This document shows positions 16,965 to 26,525 of a stretch of DNA of 63,762 nucleotides, piece by piece. Source of the stretch: Methylobacterium tarhaniae (lineage in GTDB: Bacteria; Pseudomonadota; Alphaproteobacteria; Rhizobiales; Beijerinckiaceae); assembly GCF_001043955.1 (NCBI RefSeq), contig NZ_LABZ01000165.1:1-63762 (forward strand), written 5' to 3'. The translations under genes and the position numbers were made by a program. The number at the start of each line of letters is the position of its first letter. The first letter of the stretch is position 1. Below the pieces are notes generated by a model. The model was given only the letters and a program-made list of their open reading frames with translations, was not told where the DNA came from and made no database searches.

Positions 16965-18386
16965 ATGTCCTCCGTCGTCACCCGCTTTGCCCCGTCGCCC
17001 ACGGGCTTCCTCCACATCGGCGGGGGCCGCACGGCTTTGTTCAACTGGCTCTATGCCCGCCGCCACGGCGGGCGGATGCTCCTGCGCATCGAGGACACCG
17101 ACCGCGAGCGGTCGACGCAAGCCGCCATCGACGCGATCCTCGACGGGCTGAACTGGCTCGGCCTCGAATGGGACGGCGACGTGGTCTACCAGTTCGCCCG
17201 CGCCGCCCGGCACCGGGAGGTGGCGGAGGGGCTGCTCGCCGCCGGCCGGGCCTATCACTGCTACGCCACCCCCGAGGAGCTGACCGAGATGCGCGAGGCC
17301 GCCCGGCGCGAGGGCCGGCCGATCCGCTACGACGGCCGCTGGCGCGACCGCGACCCGGCGGAGGCGCCCGCCGGCGTCAAGCCGGTGATCCGCCTGCGGG
17401 CCCCCACCGATGGCGAGACCGTGGTCGAGGACGCGGTGCAGGGCCGGGTGGTGTGGCAGAACAAGGATCTCGACGACCTCGTCCTGCTGCGCTCGGACGG
17501 CACGCCGACCTACATGCTGGCGGTGGTGGTGGACGACCACGACATGGGCGTGACCCACGTCATCCGCGGCGACGACCACCTGACCAACGCGGCGCGGCAG
17601 ACCCAGATCTACCAGGCGCTCGGCTGGGACGTGCCGAACATGTCGCACATCCCGCTGATCCACGGGCCGGACGGGGCGAAGCTCTCGAAGCGCCACGGCG
17701 CCCTCGGCGTCGATGCCTATCGCGACCTCGGCTACCTGCCGGAGGCCTTGCGCAACTACCTCGTGCGCCTCGGCTGGAGCCACGGCGACCAGGAGATCTT
17801 CTCCACGCAGGAGATGATCGCGGCCTTCGACCTCGCCCAGGTCGGGCGCTCGCCGGCCCGGTTCGACTTCGCCAAGCTCGAGAACCTGAACGGGCACTAC
17901 ATCCGCTCCTCCACCGACGAGGCGCTGGTGGAGGCGATCGAGGCGATCCTGCCGACGCAAGGGGCGCGCTGGGGCCTCTCCGCCCCCCTCGCCCCGGAGA
18001 CCCGCCAGAAATTCATCGCCGCCATGCCGGGGCTGAAGGAGCGGGCCAAGACCCTGATCGAGCTCGTCGACAGCGCCTATTATCTCTACGCCCCGCGCCC
18101 CCTCGCCCTCGACGATAAGGCCGTCGGCCTCCTCGGCAATGGCGGGCGCGAGCGGCTGGCCGGCGCCCTCCCCCATCTCGAGGCACTCGACGAGTGGAGT
18201 GCCGCCTCGACCGAGGGCGCGGTGCGTCACTTCGCCGAGACCGCCGGGGTCAAGCTCGGGCAGGTCGCCCAGCCCCTGCGGGCCGCGCTCACCGGCCGGA
18301 CGACGTCGCCGCCGCTCTTCGACGTGATGGCGGTGCTCGGCCGCGACGAGAGCCTGGGGCGCCTGCGCGAGCAGGTTGCGGCCTGA
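16965..18386 (+). CDS. gltX: Glutamyl-tRNA synthetase
   Basis: A class I aminoacyl-tRNA synthetase of 473 residues that charges tRNA-Glu. The HIGH-like motif is FAPSPTGFLHIGGGRT near the N-terminus, and the KMSKS-like motif is GAKLSKRHG at about 240; the C-terminal anticodon-binding helices are complete. The frame is open far upstream, but the conserved N-terminus MSSVVTRFAPSPTG fixes the start at 16965. The cognate tRNA-Glu gene lies 8 kb upstream. Alphaproteobacteria often have two GltX proteins, one able to mischarge tRNA-Gln; which one this is cannot be told. Confidence 0.96.
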   Translation: MSSVVTRFAPSPTGFLHIGGGRTALFNWLYARRHGGRMLLRIEDTDRERSTQAAIDAILDGLNWLGLEWDGDVVYQFARAARHREVAEGLLAAGRAYHCYATPEELTEMREAARREGRPIRYDGRWRDRDPAEAPAGVKPVIRLRAPTDGETVVEDAVQGRVVWQNKDLDDLVLLRSDGTPTYMLAVVVDDHDMGVTHVIRGDDHLTNAARQTQIYQALGWDVPNMSHIPLIHGPDGAKLSKRHGALGVDAYRDLGYLPEALRNYLVRLGWSHGDQEIFSTQEMIAAFDLAQVGRSPARFDFAKLENLNGHYIRSSTDEALVEAIEAILPTQGARWGLSAPLAPETRQKFIAAMPGLKERAKTLIELVDSAYYLYAPRPLALDDKAVGLLGNGGRERLAGALPHLEALDEWSAASTEGAVRHFAETAGVKLGQVAQPLRAALTGRTTSPPLFDVMAVLGRDESLGRLREQVAA

Positions 18387-18450
18387 GGCCCCGCCTCCGA
18401 ACTGCCCCCCGCGCGAATCCGGCCGCGCGGAGGGATCTGATCGGCCATGA

Positions 18451-18468
18451 ACAGAATCTGAATTCTGT
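18451..18468. promoter_or_regulatory. Inverted repeat upstream of gltA
   Basis: ACAGAAT-ctga-ATTCTGT is a 7-bp inverted repeat in the 237-base gltX-gltA gap, about 155 bases before the gltA start. It is AT-rich against a GC-rich background and could be a regulator site in the citrate synthase promoter region. I see no other clear structure in this gap. Confidence 0.35.
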
Positions 18469-18623
18469 CATCCGGGCGGGGAGCCGTGGTTGATGCCGGT
18501 GCGTCGATCCGCTAACCCGGTCGGCGAGTGAGCACCCGCAGCAAAGTCGCCGCCCTGCACCGGGGGCCGCGGTCGGACCGGCGCCGACGCTCAGTCACGT
18601 TGATGGAAAGGGTCCGCAACCCC

Positions 18624-19916
<1,293 letters not shown>

Positions 19917-19940
19917 GCTTTCGCCACGGTGAATTGAGAA

Positions 19941-19980
19941 CGGGCGGCACGCGAGTGCCGCCCGCTTCTGTTTGTGCCGC
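19941..19980 (+). terminator. Rho-independent terminator of gltA
   Basis: CGGGCGGCAC-gcga-GTGCCGCCCG is a perfect 10-bp stem (19941-19964), followed by cttctgtttgt with a modest T-run, starting 24 bases after the gltA stop. Confidence 0.8.
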
Positions 19981-20010
19981 ACATGTCGGGAGGTTTAGCG
20001 CGGGAATCCT

Positions 20011-20034
20011 CCTCTCCCCGCGGACGGGGAGAGG
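20011..20034. repeat. GC hairpin repeat of the CCTCTCCCC family
   Basis: CCTCTCCCC-N6-GGGGAGAGG hairpin, lying between the convergent gltA and denD ends. The same arms recur at 24109-24132 and 36422-36445, with related variants at 24034-24079 and 39701-39882. Confidence 0.65.
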
Positions 20035-20067
20035 AGATGGCCCGCGCTTGACTCGACTTCCCGGCCC

Positions 20068-21051
20068 TTACGCCGGCACCTTCCCGCCCAGCTCGTCCTC
20101 GATATGCGCCCGCACGATCGCGTCGAAGTCGGGCTCGGCCCGGAAGCCCAGCTCCAGCGCCCGCCGCGTGTCGAAGGTGCGGGGCCAGCCGGCGACGATG
20201 CGCTCGATGGTGGGATCGGGCTCGCGGCGGATGCGGGCGACGGCGGAATCTCCCGCCGCGCGGCGCAGTGCCTCGATCTGCTCCGCGACCGTGGCGCCGA
20301 CGCCCGGCATGGTCAGGTTGCGGCGGTCGCCGAGGCGCTTGGTGTCGATCGTCGCGGCGTGGATCAGGAAGCCGACCGCCGAGCGCGGCGAGGCGTGCCA
20401 GTGGCGGACCTGGTCGGAGACCGGGAGAATGGCCTCCTGGCCGGCCAGCGGCTCGCGGATGATGCCGGAGAAGAAGCCGGAGGCCGCCTTGTTGGGCTTG
20501 CCCGGCCGCACGCAGATGGTCGGCAGGCGGATGCCGACGCCGTCGAAGATGCCGCGACGGCTATAGTCGGAGAGCAGCAGCTCGCCGATCGCCTTCTGGG
20601 TGCCGTAGCTGGTGAGCGGCGCCGTGAGGTACTCGTCGGGGATGGGCTCCGGCATCGGCGCGCCGAACACCGCCACCGACGAGGTGAAGACGAAGCGGGG
20701 CTTGTAGCCCTCGCCGATCGCCCGCACCGCGTCGTAGAGGCGCCGCGTGCCGTCGAGGTTGATGCGGTAGCCCTTGTCGAAATCGGCCTCGGCCTCGCCC
20801 GACACGATGGCGGCGAGGTGGAAGATCACGTCCGGGCGGCCGGCGACCAGGCGCTCGGCCTCGCCGGGATCGGAGAAGTCGGAGGCCGAGAGCGAGACCG
20901 GGATCTTGGTGCCGGCCGGCGCCTCGGGCGGCACCACGTCGTGCAGGGTCAGGCGCGAGATGGTCTCGCCGCCCAGGCTGCCGTCCTTGACCAGCCGGTC
21001 GAGGAGCTTGCGCCCGACCATGCCGGCGGCACCGAGGATGAGGATATGCAT
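20068..21051 (-). CDS. denD: D-erythronate dehydrogenase (extended SDR family)
   Basis: An NAD-dependent extended short-chain dehydrogenase of 327 residues. The nucleotide motif GAAGMVGRKL is at 7-16, the catalytic Ser in FTSSVAVFG, and Tyr-Lys in SYGTQKA. Conserved sequence (IRLPTICVRPGKPNKAASGF, then WHASPRSAVGF) matches the DenD subgroup, which oxidises D-erythronate to 2-oxo-tetronate. Its product could enter the OtnI-OtnK-OtnC trunk encoded at 9.2-14.3 kb, from which it is separated by comEC, gltX and gltA. The SDR gene immediately upstream on the same strand is only 13 bases away, so they form an operon. Start chosen at MHILILGAAG. Confidence 0.87.
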   Translation of the reverse strand: MHILILGAAGMVGRKLLDRLVKDGSLGGETISRLTLHDVVPPEAPAGTKIPVSLSASDFSDPGEAERLVAGRPDVIFHLAAIVSGEAEADFDKGYRINLDGTRRLYDAVRAIGEGYKPRFVFTSSVAVFGAPMPEPIPDEYLTAPLTSYGTQKAIGELLLSDYSRRGIFDGVGIRLPTICVRPGKPNKAASGFFSGIIREPLAGQEAILPVSDQVRHWHASPRSAVGFLIHAATIDTKRLGDRRNLTMPGVGATVAEQIEALRRAAGDSAVARIRREPDPTIERIVAGWPRTFDTRRALELGFRAEPDFDAIVRAHIEDELGGKVPA

Positions 21052-21064
21052 CGAACCGTCTCCC

Positions 21065-21814
21065 TCAGAGCGTGAAGCCGCCATCGGCGACGTGGGTCTG
21101 GCCGGTGGTGAAGCGGGACTCGTCCGAGGCGAGGTAGACGGCGAGAGACGCCATCTCCTCCGGCGTGCCGAGCCGGCCCATCGGCTGGCGATCGATGAAG
21201 GCCTGGCGGGCGGCCTCGACCGAGGTCTTGTTCATCGAGGCGAGCGCCGCGATGCGCTCGTCGAGGGAGGGCGACTGGATCGTGCCGGGGCAGATCGCAT
21301 TCGCCCGTACGCCGCTGCGGATGAAGTCCCGCGCCACCGCCTTGGTGAGGCCGACGACCGCGGCCTTCGAGGCGCCGTAGACGTAGCGGTTGGGCGCCGT
21401 GGCATCCGCCCCCACCGCCGAGGCGATGTTGACGATCGAGCCGTTGCCGCGCTCCAGCATGCCGGGCAGGAAGGCCCGGATGGTGCGGTGCATCGAGCGC
21501 ACGTTGAGGTCGAAGGCCAGCTCCCACTCGGCGTCGGTGCAATCGAGGATGGTGCCGTGATGCACGAAGCCCGCGGCATTCACCAGCACGTCGACCGGCC
21601 CGGCGCCCTGGGCGAAGGCCGCCACCGCCGCGTCCGAGCGCACGTCGAGGGAGGCGGCTTGCGCGCCTTCGAGCCCTTCGAGCTTGCCCGCGTCGAGATC
21701 GGTCGCCAGCACCTCGGCGCCCTCGGCCAGGAACGCCGCCGCGATGGCGCGTCCGATCCCTTGGCCCGCCGCCGTCACGACCGCACGCTTGCCCGTCAGC
21801 CGTCCCGCCATCAT
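21065..21814 (-). CDS. Short-chain dehydrogenase, 2-keto-3-deoxy-sugar-acid type
   Basis: A classical SDR oxidoreductase of 249 residues. The coenzyme motif is GQGIGRA, with the NAAG motif, catalytic Ser in NIASAVG, and YxxxK in YVYGASKAAV. Its overall pattern, including CPGTIQSPSLDERI, recalls 2-keto-3-deoxy-L-fuconate or rhamnonate dehydrogenases (DHRS6-like). These act after a sugar-acid dehydratase, and an IlvD/Edd dehydratase is encoded 2.4 kb upstream on the same strand. It probably oxidises a 2-keto-3-deoxy sugar acid, but the substrate is unproven. Start could be either of the two adjacent ATGs. Confidence 0.8.
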   Translation of the reverse strand: MMAGRLTGKRAVVTAAGQGIGRAIAAAFLAEGAEVLATDLDAGKLEGLEGAQAASLDVRSDAAVAAFAQGAGPVDVLVNAAGFVHHGTILDCTDAEWELAFDLNVRSMHRTIRAFLPGMLERGNGSIVNIASAVGADATAPNRYVYGASKAAVVGLTKAVARDFIRSGVRANAICPGTIQSPSLDERIAALASMNKTSVEAARQAFIDRQPMGRLGTPEEMASLAVYLASDESRFTTGQTHVADGGFTL

Positions 21815-21903
21815 GTCCTCCCGTTTCGCCGCGCCCCGCTCACCGGCGGGGCTTGTCCGTGACTTCGTACCGCCTCAGGCGAGGCGCATGGATGCGCTCG
21901 CCG

Positions 21904-23067
21904 TCAGGCCAGGATCTTTCGCATATGGACCAGGCGCCGGTCCGGCAGATCCTCGACCCGCTCGGTGGCGTAGCCCCGCCGCGCGTACCAGTCGATGTTC
22001 CGCACGAGCTTGTCCCCGGTGTAGAGCCGGAGATCTGACAGGTCGAGGTCCCTCGCCCGGCGCTCGGCCGCCGCCAGGAGGGCGTTGCCGAGGCCGCCGC
22101 CCTGCCGGGCCGGATCGACCGACACGCTCCAGATCATCAGGTGATCGGGAGTCGGGTCGAGCACCAGGGCACCGGCGGGCGCGCCGTCATGGTCGGCCAG
22201 CCATACCTCGTAGCGCGCCAGCACCTCGGCGGCGGGGGTGAGGAGCGGGACCGGCTCGACGCCGAGCAGCGGGCGGTTCGGCGCGTAGGCGGCTTCCTGC
22301 AAGGTCGCGAGGGCGGCCTCGTCGGCGGTGGTCGCCCGCCGCAGGGTGGTGCCGGGGATCGCCGCGGTCGTCAGCGCGCCGAGGCGCGCGATCTGGCCGC
22401 GCTCCGAGGAATTGGCCGGGTCGAGCCAGCGATCGAAGCCCTGCCGGATCTGCGGCCACTCGCCGTCGAGCATCGAGAACCAGGCCGTGTCGCGGTTGCG
22501 GCCCTTCACGATCATCGCCTGGCGAAACAGCCCCTCGTAGGAGAAGCCGAGGCGCTGCGCCGCTTTGCGCGAGGGCGCGTTGAGGGCGTTGCACTTCCAC
22601 TCGTAGCGACGATAGCCGAGATCGAAGACGTAACCGGCGAGCAGCCGCATCGCCTCGGTGGCACCGGGCGTGCGCTGGAGAGCGGGGGTGTAGAGGATGT
22701 TGCCGACCTCGATCACCCGGTTCGCCCGGTCGATCCGCATCAGGGAGGCGTGGCCGACCGCCTTGCGGCTCCCGGCATCGAGGATGGCGTAGAACAGCGG
22801 ATCGGCGGAGGCCGCGCAGGCCGCCAGATAGGCCTGGAAGCTCGCGCGATCGTCGAACGGGCCGGCGGCCATGTACTGCCACAGGGCCTCCCTGCCGGGA
22901 CCGATCGCGCCGTCGGCGAGGTCCGCCCCGTGGGCCTCGGCCTCGAGGGGCACGATCGAGACGTGGCGCCCGTCGAGGCGCACGCGCTCCGGCCCCGGTG
23001 CCGGGCCGGTCACCGCGACGGGACGGCCGATCGGCAGGCCGGTGACGGGATCGCGATCGGGGCTCAT
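21904..23067 (-). CDS. Tandem GNAT acetyltransferase fusion
   Basis: Two GNAT folds in one chain of 387 residues. The N-terminal part (about 1-220) resembles RimJ/RimL-type enzymes that acetylate amino groups (GNILYTPALQRTPGATEAMR, then YEWKCNALNAPSRKAAQRLG). The C-terminal part (about 240-387) is a second, shorter GNAT with the acetyl-CoA loop VDPARQGGGLGNALL and WYARRGYATE. The start overlaps the stop of the PEP-mutase-like gene by four bases, so it is translationally coupled to it. The two substrates are unknown. The fusion and its coupling to a carbon-catabolism gene are unusual. Confidence 0.82.
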   Translation of the reverse strand: MSPDRDPVTGLPIGRPVAVTGPAPGPERVRLDGRHVSIVPLEAEAHGADLADGAIGPGREALWQYMAAGPFDDRASFQAYLAACAASADPLFYAILDAGSRKAVGHASLMRIDRANRVIEVGNILYTPALQRTPGATEAMRLLAGYVFDLGYRRYEWKCNALNAPSRKAAQRLGFSYEGLFRQAMIVKGRNRDTAWFSMLDGEWPQIRQGFDRWLDPANSSERGQIARLGALTTAAIPGTTLRRATTADEAALATLQEAAYAPNRPLLGVEPVPLLTPAAEVLARYEVWLADHDGAPAGALVLDPTPDHLMIWSVSVDPARQGGGLGNALLAAAERRARDLDLSDLRLYTGDKLVRNIDWYARRGYATERVEDLPDRRLVHMRKILA

Positions 23068-23915
23068 GCGGGATTCCGCTCCTTCAGGTCCTTGCGGAAG
23101 AAGGTGTTGATCTCGGAGAAACTCACCGAGCCGTCGAAGCCGCCGAAGCTGCCCTCGTCGTGGATGCGCCGCGCCGCCCGGATGAAGCCGGTCCAGGCCG
23201 CCCGGGCCAGCGACGAGCCGACGCTGATGCGCCGCACGCCGAGCGCCTCCAGGTCGGCGACCTTGAGGCCCGGATTGGTGCTCATCAGGATGTTGACCGG
23301 CACCGGCGCCAGGGCGTCCACCAGGGTGCGGATCTCCTCGCGTCGTTTCGGGCCCGGCGCGTAGACCACGTCGGCCCCCGCCTCGGCATAGGCCTGGAGC
23401 CGGCGGATCGCCTCGGGCAGGGGCTCGGGATGGCCGGCGAGGTAGCATTCGGCCCGGCCGGTCAGCACCACGCCGCCGCCCGCCGCGTCGATCGCCGCCC
23501 GGGCGGCGCGGATGCGCGCGGCGCCCTCCGCGATGTCGTAGAGCGGCCGGCTCGCATCGCCGCTGGCGTCCTCGATCGACAGTCCGGCGACGCCCGTCGC
23601 CACGCAGGCCGCGACGTTGCGGGCGACGCCCTCGGGATCGTGGGCGTAGCCGGATTCGAAATCGGCGTTCACCGGCAGGTCGGTGGCGGCCACGATCTCG
23701 GCGATGTGGGCGAGCATCGCGTCGAGCGGCACCGCCCAGTCGGTGTCCGGCAGCGCGCGGGTGAAGGCGAAGCCCGAGCTGGTGGTGGCGAGCGCCGGAA
23801 AGCCCATCGCCGCGAGGTAGCGCGCGGTGCCGATGTCCCAGGGATTCGGCATCACGAAGCAGCCGCCCTCGTGGAGCTGCCGGAAGGCGGCACGGCGTGC
23901 GGCGATGTCGGTCAT
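23064..23915 (-). CDS. Isocitrate lyase/PEP mutase superfamily protein
   Basis: A TIM-barrel protein of 283 residues of the isocitrate lyase/phosphoenolpyruvate mutase superfamily. FVMPNPWDIGTARYLAAMGF, the Mg-binding VNADFESGYA and the GLSIEDASG stretch are typical of the short oxaloacetate-decarboxylase-like subgroup. The catalytic KKCGH motif of true isocitrate lyase is absent; the equivalent stretch reads LTGRAECYLAG. Members cleave C-C or C-P bonds of 2-oxo or 2-hydroxy acids, but this subgroup is poorly characterised. It may cleave a product of the neighbouring sugar-acid pathway (inference). Confidence 0.8.
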   Translation of the reverse strand: MTDIAARRAAFRQLHEGGCFVMPNPWDIGTARYLAAMGFPALATTSSGFAFTRALPDTDWAVPLDAMLAHIAEIVAATDLPVNADFESGYAHDPEGVARNVAACVATGVAGLSIEDASGDASRPLYDIAEGAARIRAARAAIDAAGGGVVLTGRAECYLAGHPEPLPEAIRRLQAYAEAGADVVYAPGPKRREEIRTLVDALAPVPVNILMSTNPGLKVADLEALGVRRISVGSSLARAAWTGFIRAARRIHDEGSFGGFDGSVSFSEINTFFRKDLKERNPA

Positions 23916-24033
23916 CGGGGCTCTGCTCCCTTGTGTCCGGATCCTTCCTCACACGCCGCGAGCGCGGCTGTAAATCGGCCGGGCGGACGAAATCAGTCCT
24001 GCCGGCCGGACAGCCGTCCACGCCGCTCGGAGG

Positions 24034-24132
24034 AGGCGAAGGATCCCCTCTCCCACACGGGAGAGGGGATCCTTCGCCTTACCCTGCACCGATGCATCGT
24101 CCAACAGACCTCTCCCCACCCGCGGGGAGAGG
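24034..24132. repeat. Two strong hairpins between the lyase and dehydratase genes
   Basis: The first is a perfect 21-bp inverted repeat (24034-24054 and 24059-24079) with loop acac, containing GGATCCCCTCTCCC. The second is CCTCTCCCC-N6-GGGGAGAGG (24109-24132), the same element as at 20011 and 36422. Together they probably terminate or attenuate transcription between the dehydratase gene and the lyase gene, which are on the same strand. Confidence 0.65.
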
Positions 24133-24172
24133 TAATGTGCATCCTCCGACGCGACCCAGGGGCGAGGCCCTG

Positions 24173-25984
24173 TCAGTGGTTGTCCCGCGGCACCCCATGC
24201 GTCTGGGCGATGCGCTGGAAGCCCTCGGAGCCCTTGAGGATCATGCCCTCGGAGAGCTGGGCGACCATCGCGCGCTGGATCGCCTGCCAGGGGGTCTGGC
24301 TCGCCGGGTAGGGGTAGCCGCCCCGGGCGGTCAGGTCCTCGCGGCGCCGCTGGATCTCCTCCTCGGGGAGCAGGATGTCGGCGGTGCGCTTGTTGAGGTC
24401 GATGCGGATGCGGTCGCCGTTCTGGAGCAGGGCGAGGCCGCCGCCGGCCGCCGCCTCCGGCGAGGCGTTGAGGATCGAGGGCGTGCCCGAGGTGCCGGAC
24501 TGGCGCCCGTCGCCGATGCAGGGCAGCGAGAGCACGCCGCGGCGGATCAGCTCGCCCGGGGGCTGCATGTTCACCACCTCGGCCGCGCCCGGATAACCGA
24601 TCGGCCCGGCGCCGCGCATGATCAGGATCGTGTGCTCGTCGATCTCCAGCGCCGGATCGTCGATGCGGTGGTGGTAATCCTCCGGCCCGTCGAACACCAC
24701 GACACGGCCCTCGAAGGCATAAGGATCGTTCGGGTTGGCGAGGTAGCGGTCGTAGAACTCGCGGCTGATCACGCTGGTCTTCATGATCGCCGAATCGAAC
24801 AGCGAACCCTTGAGGTTGAGGAAGCCGGCGCGCTCGCGCATCGGCTCGCCGTAGGGCTTGATGACGTCCCGGTCCCAGGTATGGGCACCGGCGCAATTCT
24901 CCGCCACGGTCCTGCCGTTGCAGGTCAGCGCGTCGGCGTGGAGCTTGCCGGCCTCGAGCAGCTCCGACATCACCGCCGGCAGGCCGCCGGCGCGATAGTA
25001 CTCCTCGCCGAGATACTGGCCGGCGGGCTGCATGTTGACCAGCAGCGGGATGTCGTAGCCGACGCGCTCCCAGTCGTCGCAGGTGAGCGGCACGCCGATC
25101 AGCTTGGCGATGGCGTTGATGTGGATCGGCGCATTGGTCGAGCCGCCGATGGCGGTGTTGGCGACGATGGCGTTCTCGAAGGCCTCGCGGGTCAGGATGT
25201 CGGAGGGCTTCAGGTCCTCCCACACCATCTCGACGATGCGCTGGCCGGTGGCATAGGCCGCCTGGCCGCGCTCGCGGTAGGGCGCCGGGATCGCCGCCGA
25301 ACCCGGCAGCGCCATGCCGAGCGCTTCCGCCAGCGCGTTCATGGTCGAGGCGGTGCCCATCGTGTTGCAATGCCCGGTCGAGGGCGCCGAGGAGGCCACG
25401 ATGTCGAGGAATTGCTGGTAGTCGATGTCGCCGGCGGCGTGGCGCTCGCGGGCCTTCCACACCACGGTGCCCGAGCCGGTGCGCTCGCCGCGGCTCCAGC
25501 CGTTCAGCATCGGGCCGACATTGAGCGAGATCGTCGGGATGTTCACGGTCGCGGCCGCCATCAGGCAGGCCGGCATGGTCTTGTCGCAGCCGGTGAGCAG
25601 CACGACCCCGTCGAGGGGATAGCCGTACAGCACCTCGACGAGGGACAGGTAGGCGAGGTTGCGGTCGAGGGAGGCGGTCGGCCGCTTGCCGGTCTCCTGG
25701 ATCGGGTGGCACGGGAACTCGAAGGCCACGCCGCCCGCCGCCGTGATGCCCTCGCGCACCCGCTTGGCGAGTTCGAGGTGGTGGCGGTTGCACGGGGACA
25801 GGTCCGAGCCGGTCTGGGCGATGCCGATCAGCGGCTTGCCGCCGCGCAGCTCCTGCACGGTCAGGCCGAAATTGAGGTAGCGCTCGAGATAGAGCGCGGT
25901 CATGCCCGGGTTGTCCGGGTTGTCGAACCAGAGGCGCGAACGCAGGCGGCTGGCGTCGATGCGGGGGCGCGGCGTCTGGGCCAT
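24173..25984 (-). CDS. IlvD/Edd family sugar-acid dehydratase (L-arabonate dehydratase-like)
   Basis: An iron-sulfur dehydratase of 603 residues. Cluster-binding Cys residues appear in LTGCDKTMPACL, GHCNTMGTAST and AENCAGAHTWDRDVI, and SGTSGTPSILNASPE is conserved in sugar-acid members rather than in dihydroxyacid dehydratase proper. It probably removes water from an aldonate such as L-arabonate, L-fuconate or D-xylonate to give a 2-keto-3-deoxy acid, which could be oxidised by the SDR at 21065. The start at 25984 (MAQTPRPRIDASRLRSR) has GGAAGG upstream; the longer frame adds non-conserved sequence. Exact substrate cannot be read. Confidence 0.87.
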   Translation of the reverse strand: MAQTPRPRIDASRLRSRLWFDNPDNPGMTALYLERYLNFGLTVQELRGGKPLIGIAQTGSDLSPCNRHHLELAKRVREGITAAGGVAFEFPCHPIQETGKRPTASLDRNLAYLSLVEVLYGYPLDGVVLLTGCDKTMPACLMAAATVNIPTISLNVGPMLNGWSRGERTGSGTVVWKARERHAAGDIDYQQFLDIVASSAPSTGHCNTMGTASTMNALAEALGMALPGSAAIPAPYRERGQAAYATGQRIVEMVWEDLKPSDILTREAFENAIVANTAIGGSTNAPIHINAIAKLIGVPLTCDDWERVGYDIPLLVNMQPAGQYLGEEYYRAGGLPAVMSELLEAGKLHADALTCNGRTVAENCAGAHTWDRDVIKPYGEPMRERAGFLNLKGSLFDSAIMKTSVISREFYDRYLANPNDPYAFEGRVVVFDGPEDYHHRIDDPALEIDEHTILIMRGAGPIGYPGAAEVVNMQPPGELIRRGVLSLPCIGDGRQSGTSGTPSILNASPEAAAGGGLALLQNGDRIRIDLNKRTADILLPEEEIQRRREDLTARGGYPYPASQTPWQAIQRAMVAQLSEGMILKGSEGFQRIAQTHGVPRDNH

Positions 25985-26207
25985 GGCGGGGTCGTCCTTC
26001 CCGAGGTCGTTCTTGTTGAGAACCGTTCGCGGGAAGCTATGGACCCGGCCGGTGCAGGAAGGCAACACCGCGCGGCGCATGCTGAGGCCCCGGCCGATGC
26101 GACCCTGAGGGGCCCAAAGTTTATCGCTGCGGCGCTGTCGCAACGCGGGCCAGCGGTGCTATGAGGCCGGCTGAACCACACCGTTCGACAAATCCGGGGA
26201 GCCGCCG

Positions 26208-26420
26208 ATGAGCCAAGAGAAGCCGTCCAATCCGCTCGTGCCGATCGCCATCGTGGTGGCGATTCCGGTCATCGTCTGCCTGATCATCATGCTCACCGAC
26301 CAGGGCATCGAGCGCTCGCTGCTCTGGGCGGCGGTCAAGACCGGCATCATCCTGATCGTCATCGGCGGCGCGATCTCGTTCGGCGTCAGCCGGCTCGCCG
26401 AGCGCAACACGTCGCGCTGA
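26208..26420 (+). CDS. Small two-helix membrane protein
   Basis: A 70-residue protein with two predicted membrane helices (about 10-30 and 42-60) and short charged ends (MSQEKPSN at the start, SRLAERNTSR at the end). GGGGAG lies about eight bases upstream of the ATG and codon usage fits the genome. No family recognised. It lies alone between the dehydratase and an aminotransferase gene. Confidence 0.7.
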   Translation: MSQEKPSNPLVPIAIVVAIPVIVCLIIMLTDQGIERSLLWAAVKTGIILIVIGGAISFGVSRLAERNTSR

Positions 26421-26525
26421 GCGCACGGATACCCGTCCCGGCGGCACCCTGAAGGCCGCGGGATCCGAGCGACGGCGGGGCTGTCCGCGCCCCGCCTCGA
26501 CTTTCCGAGGAAACGAGAGACCGCC

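Noticed and set aside
23897..26164. 755-residue open frame on the plus strand
   Set aside because: Antisense to the IlvD/Edd dehydratase, which has its iron-sulfur motifs intact.
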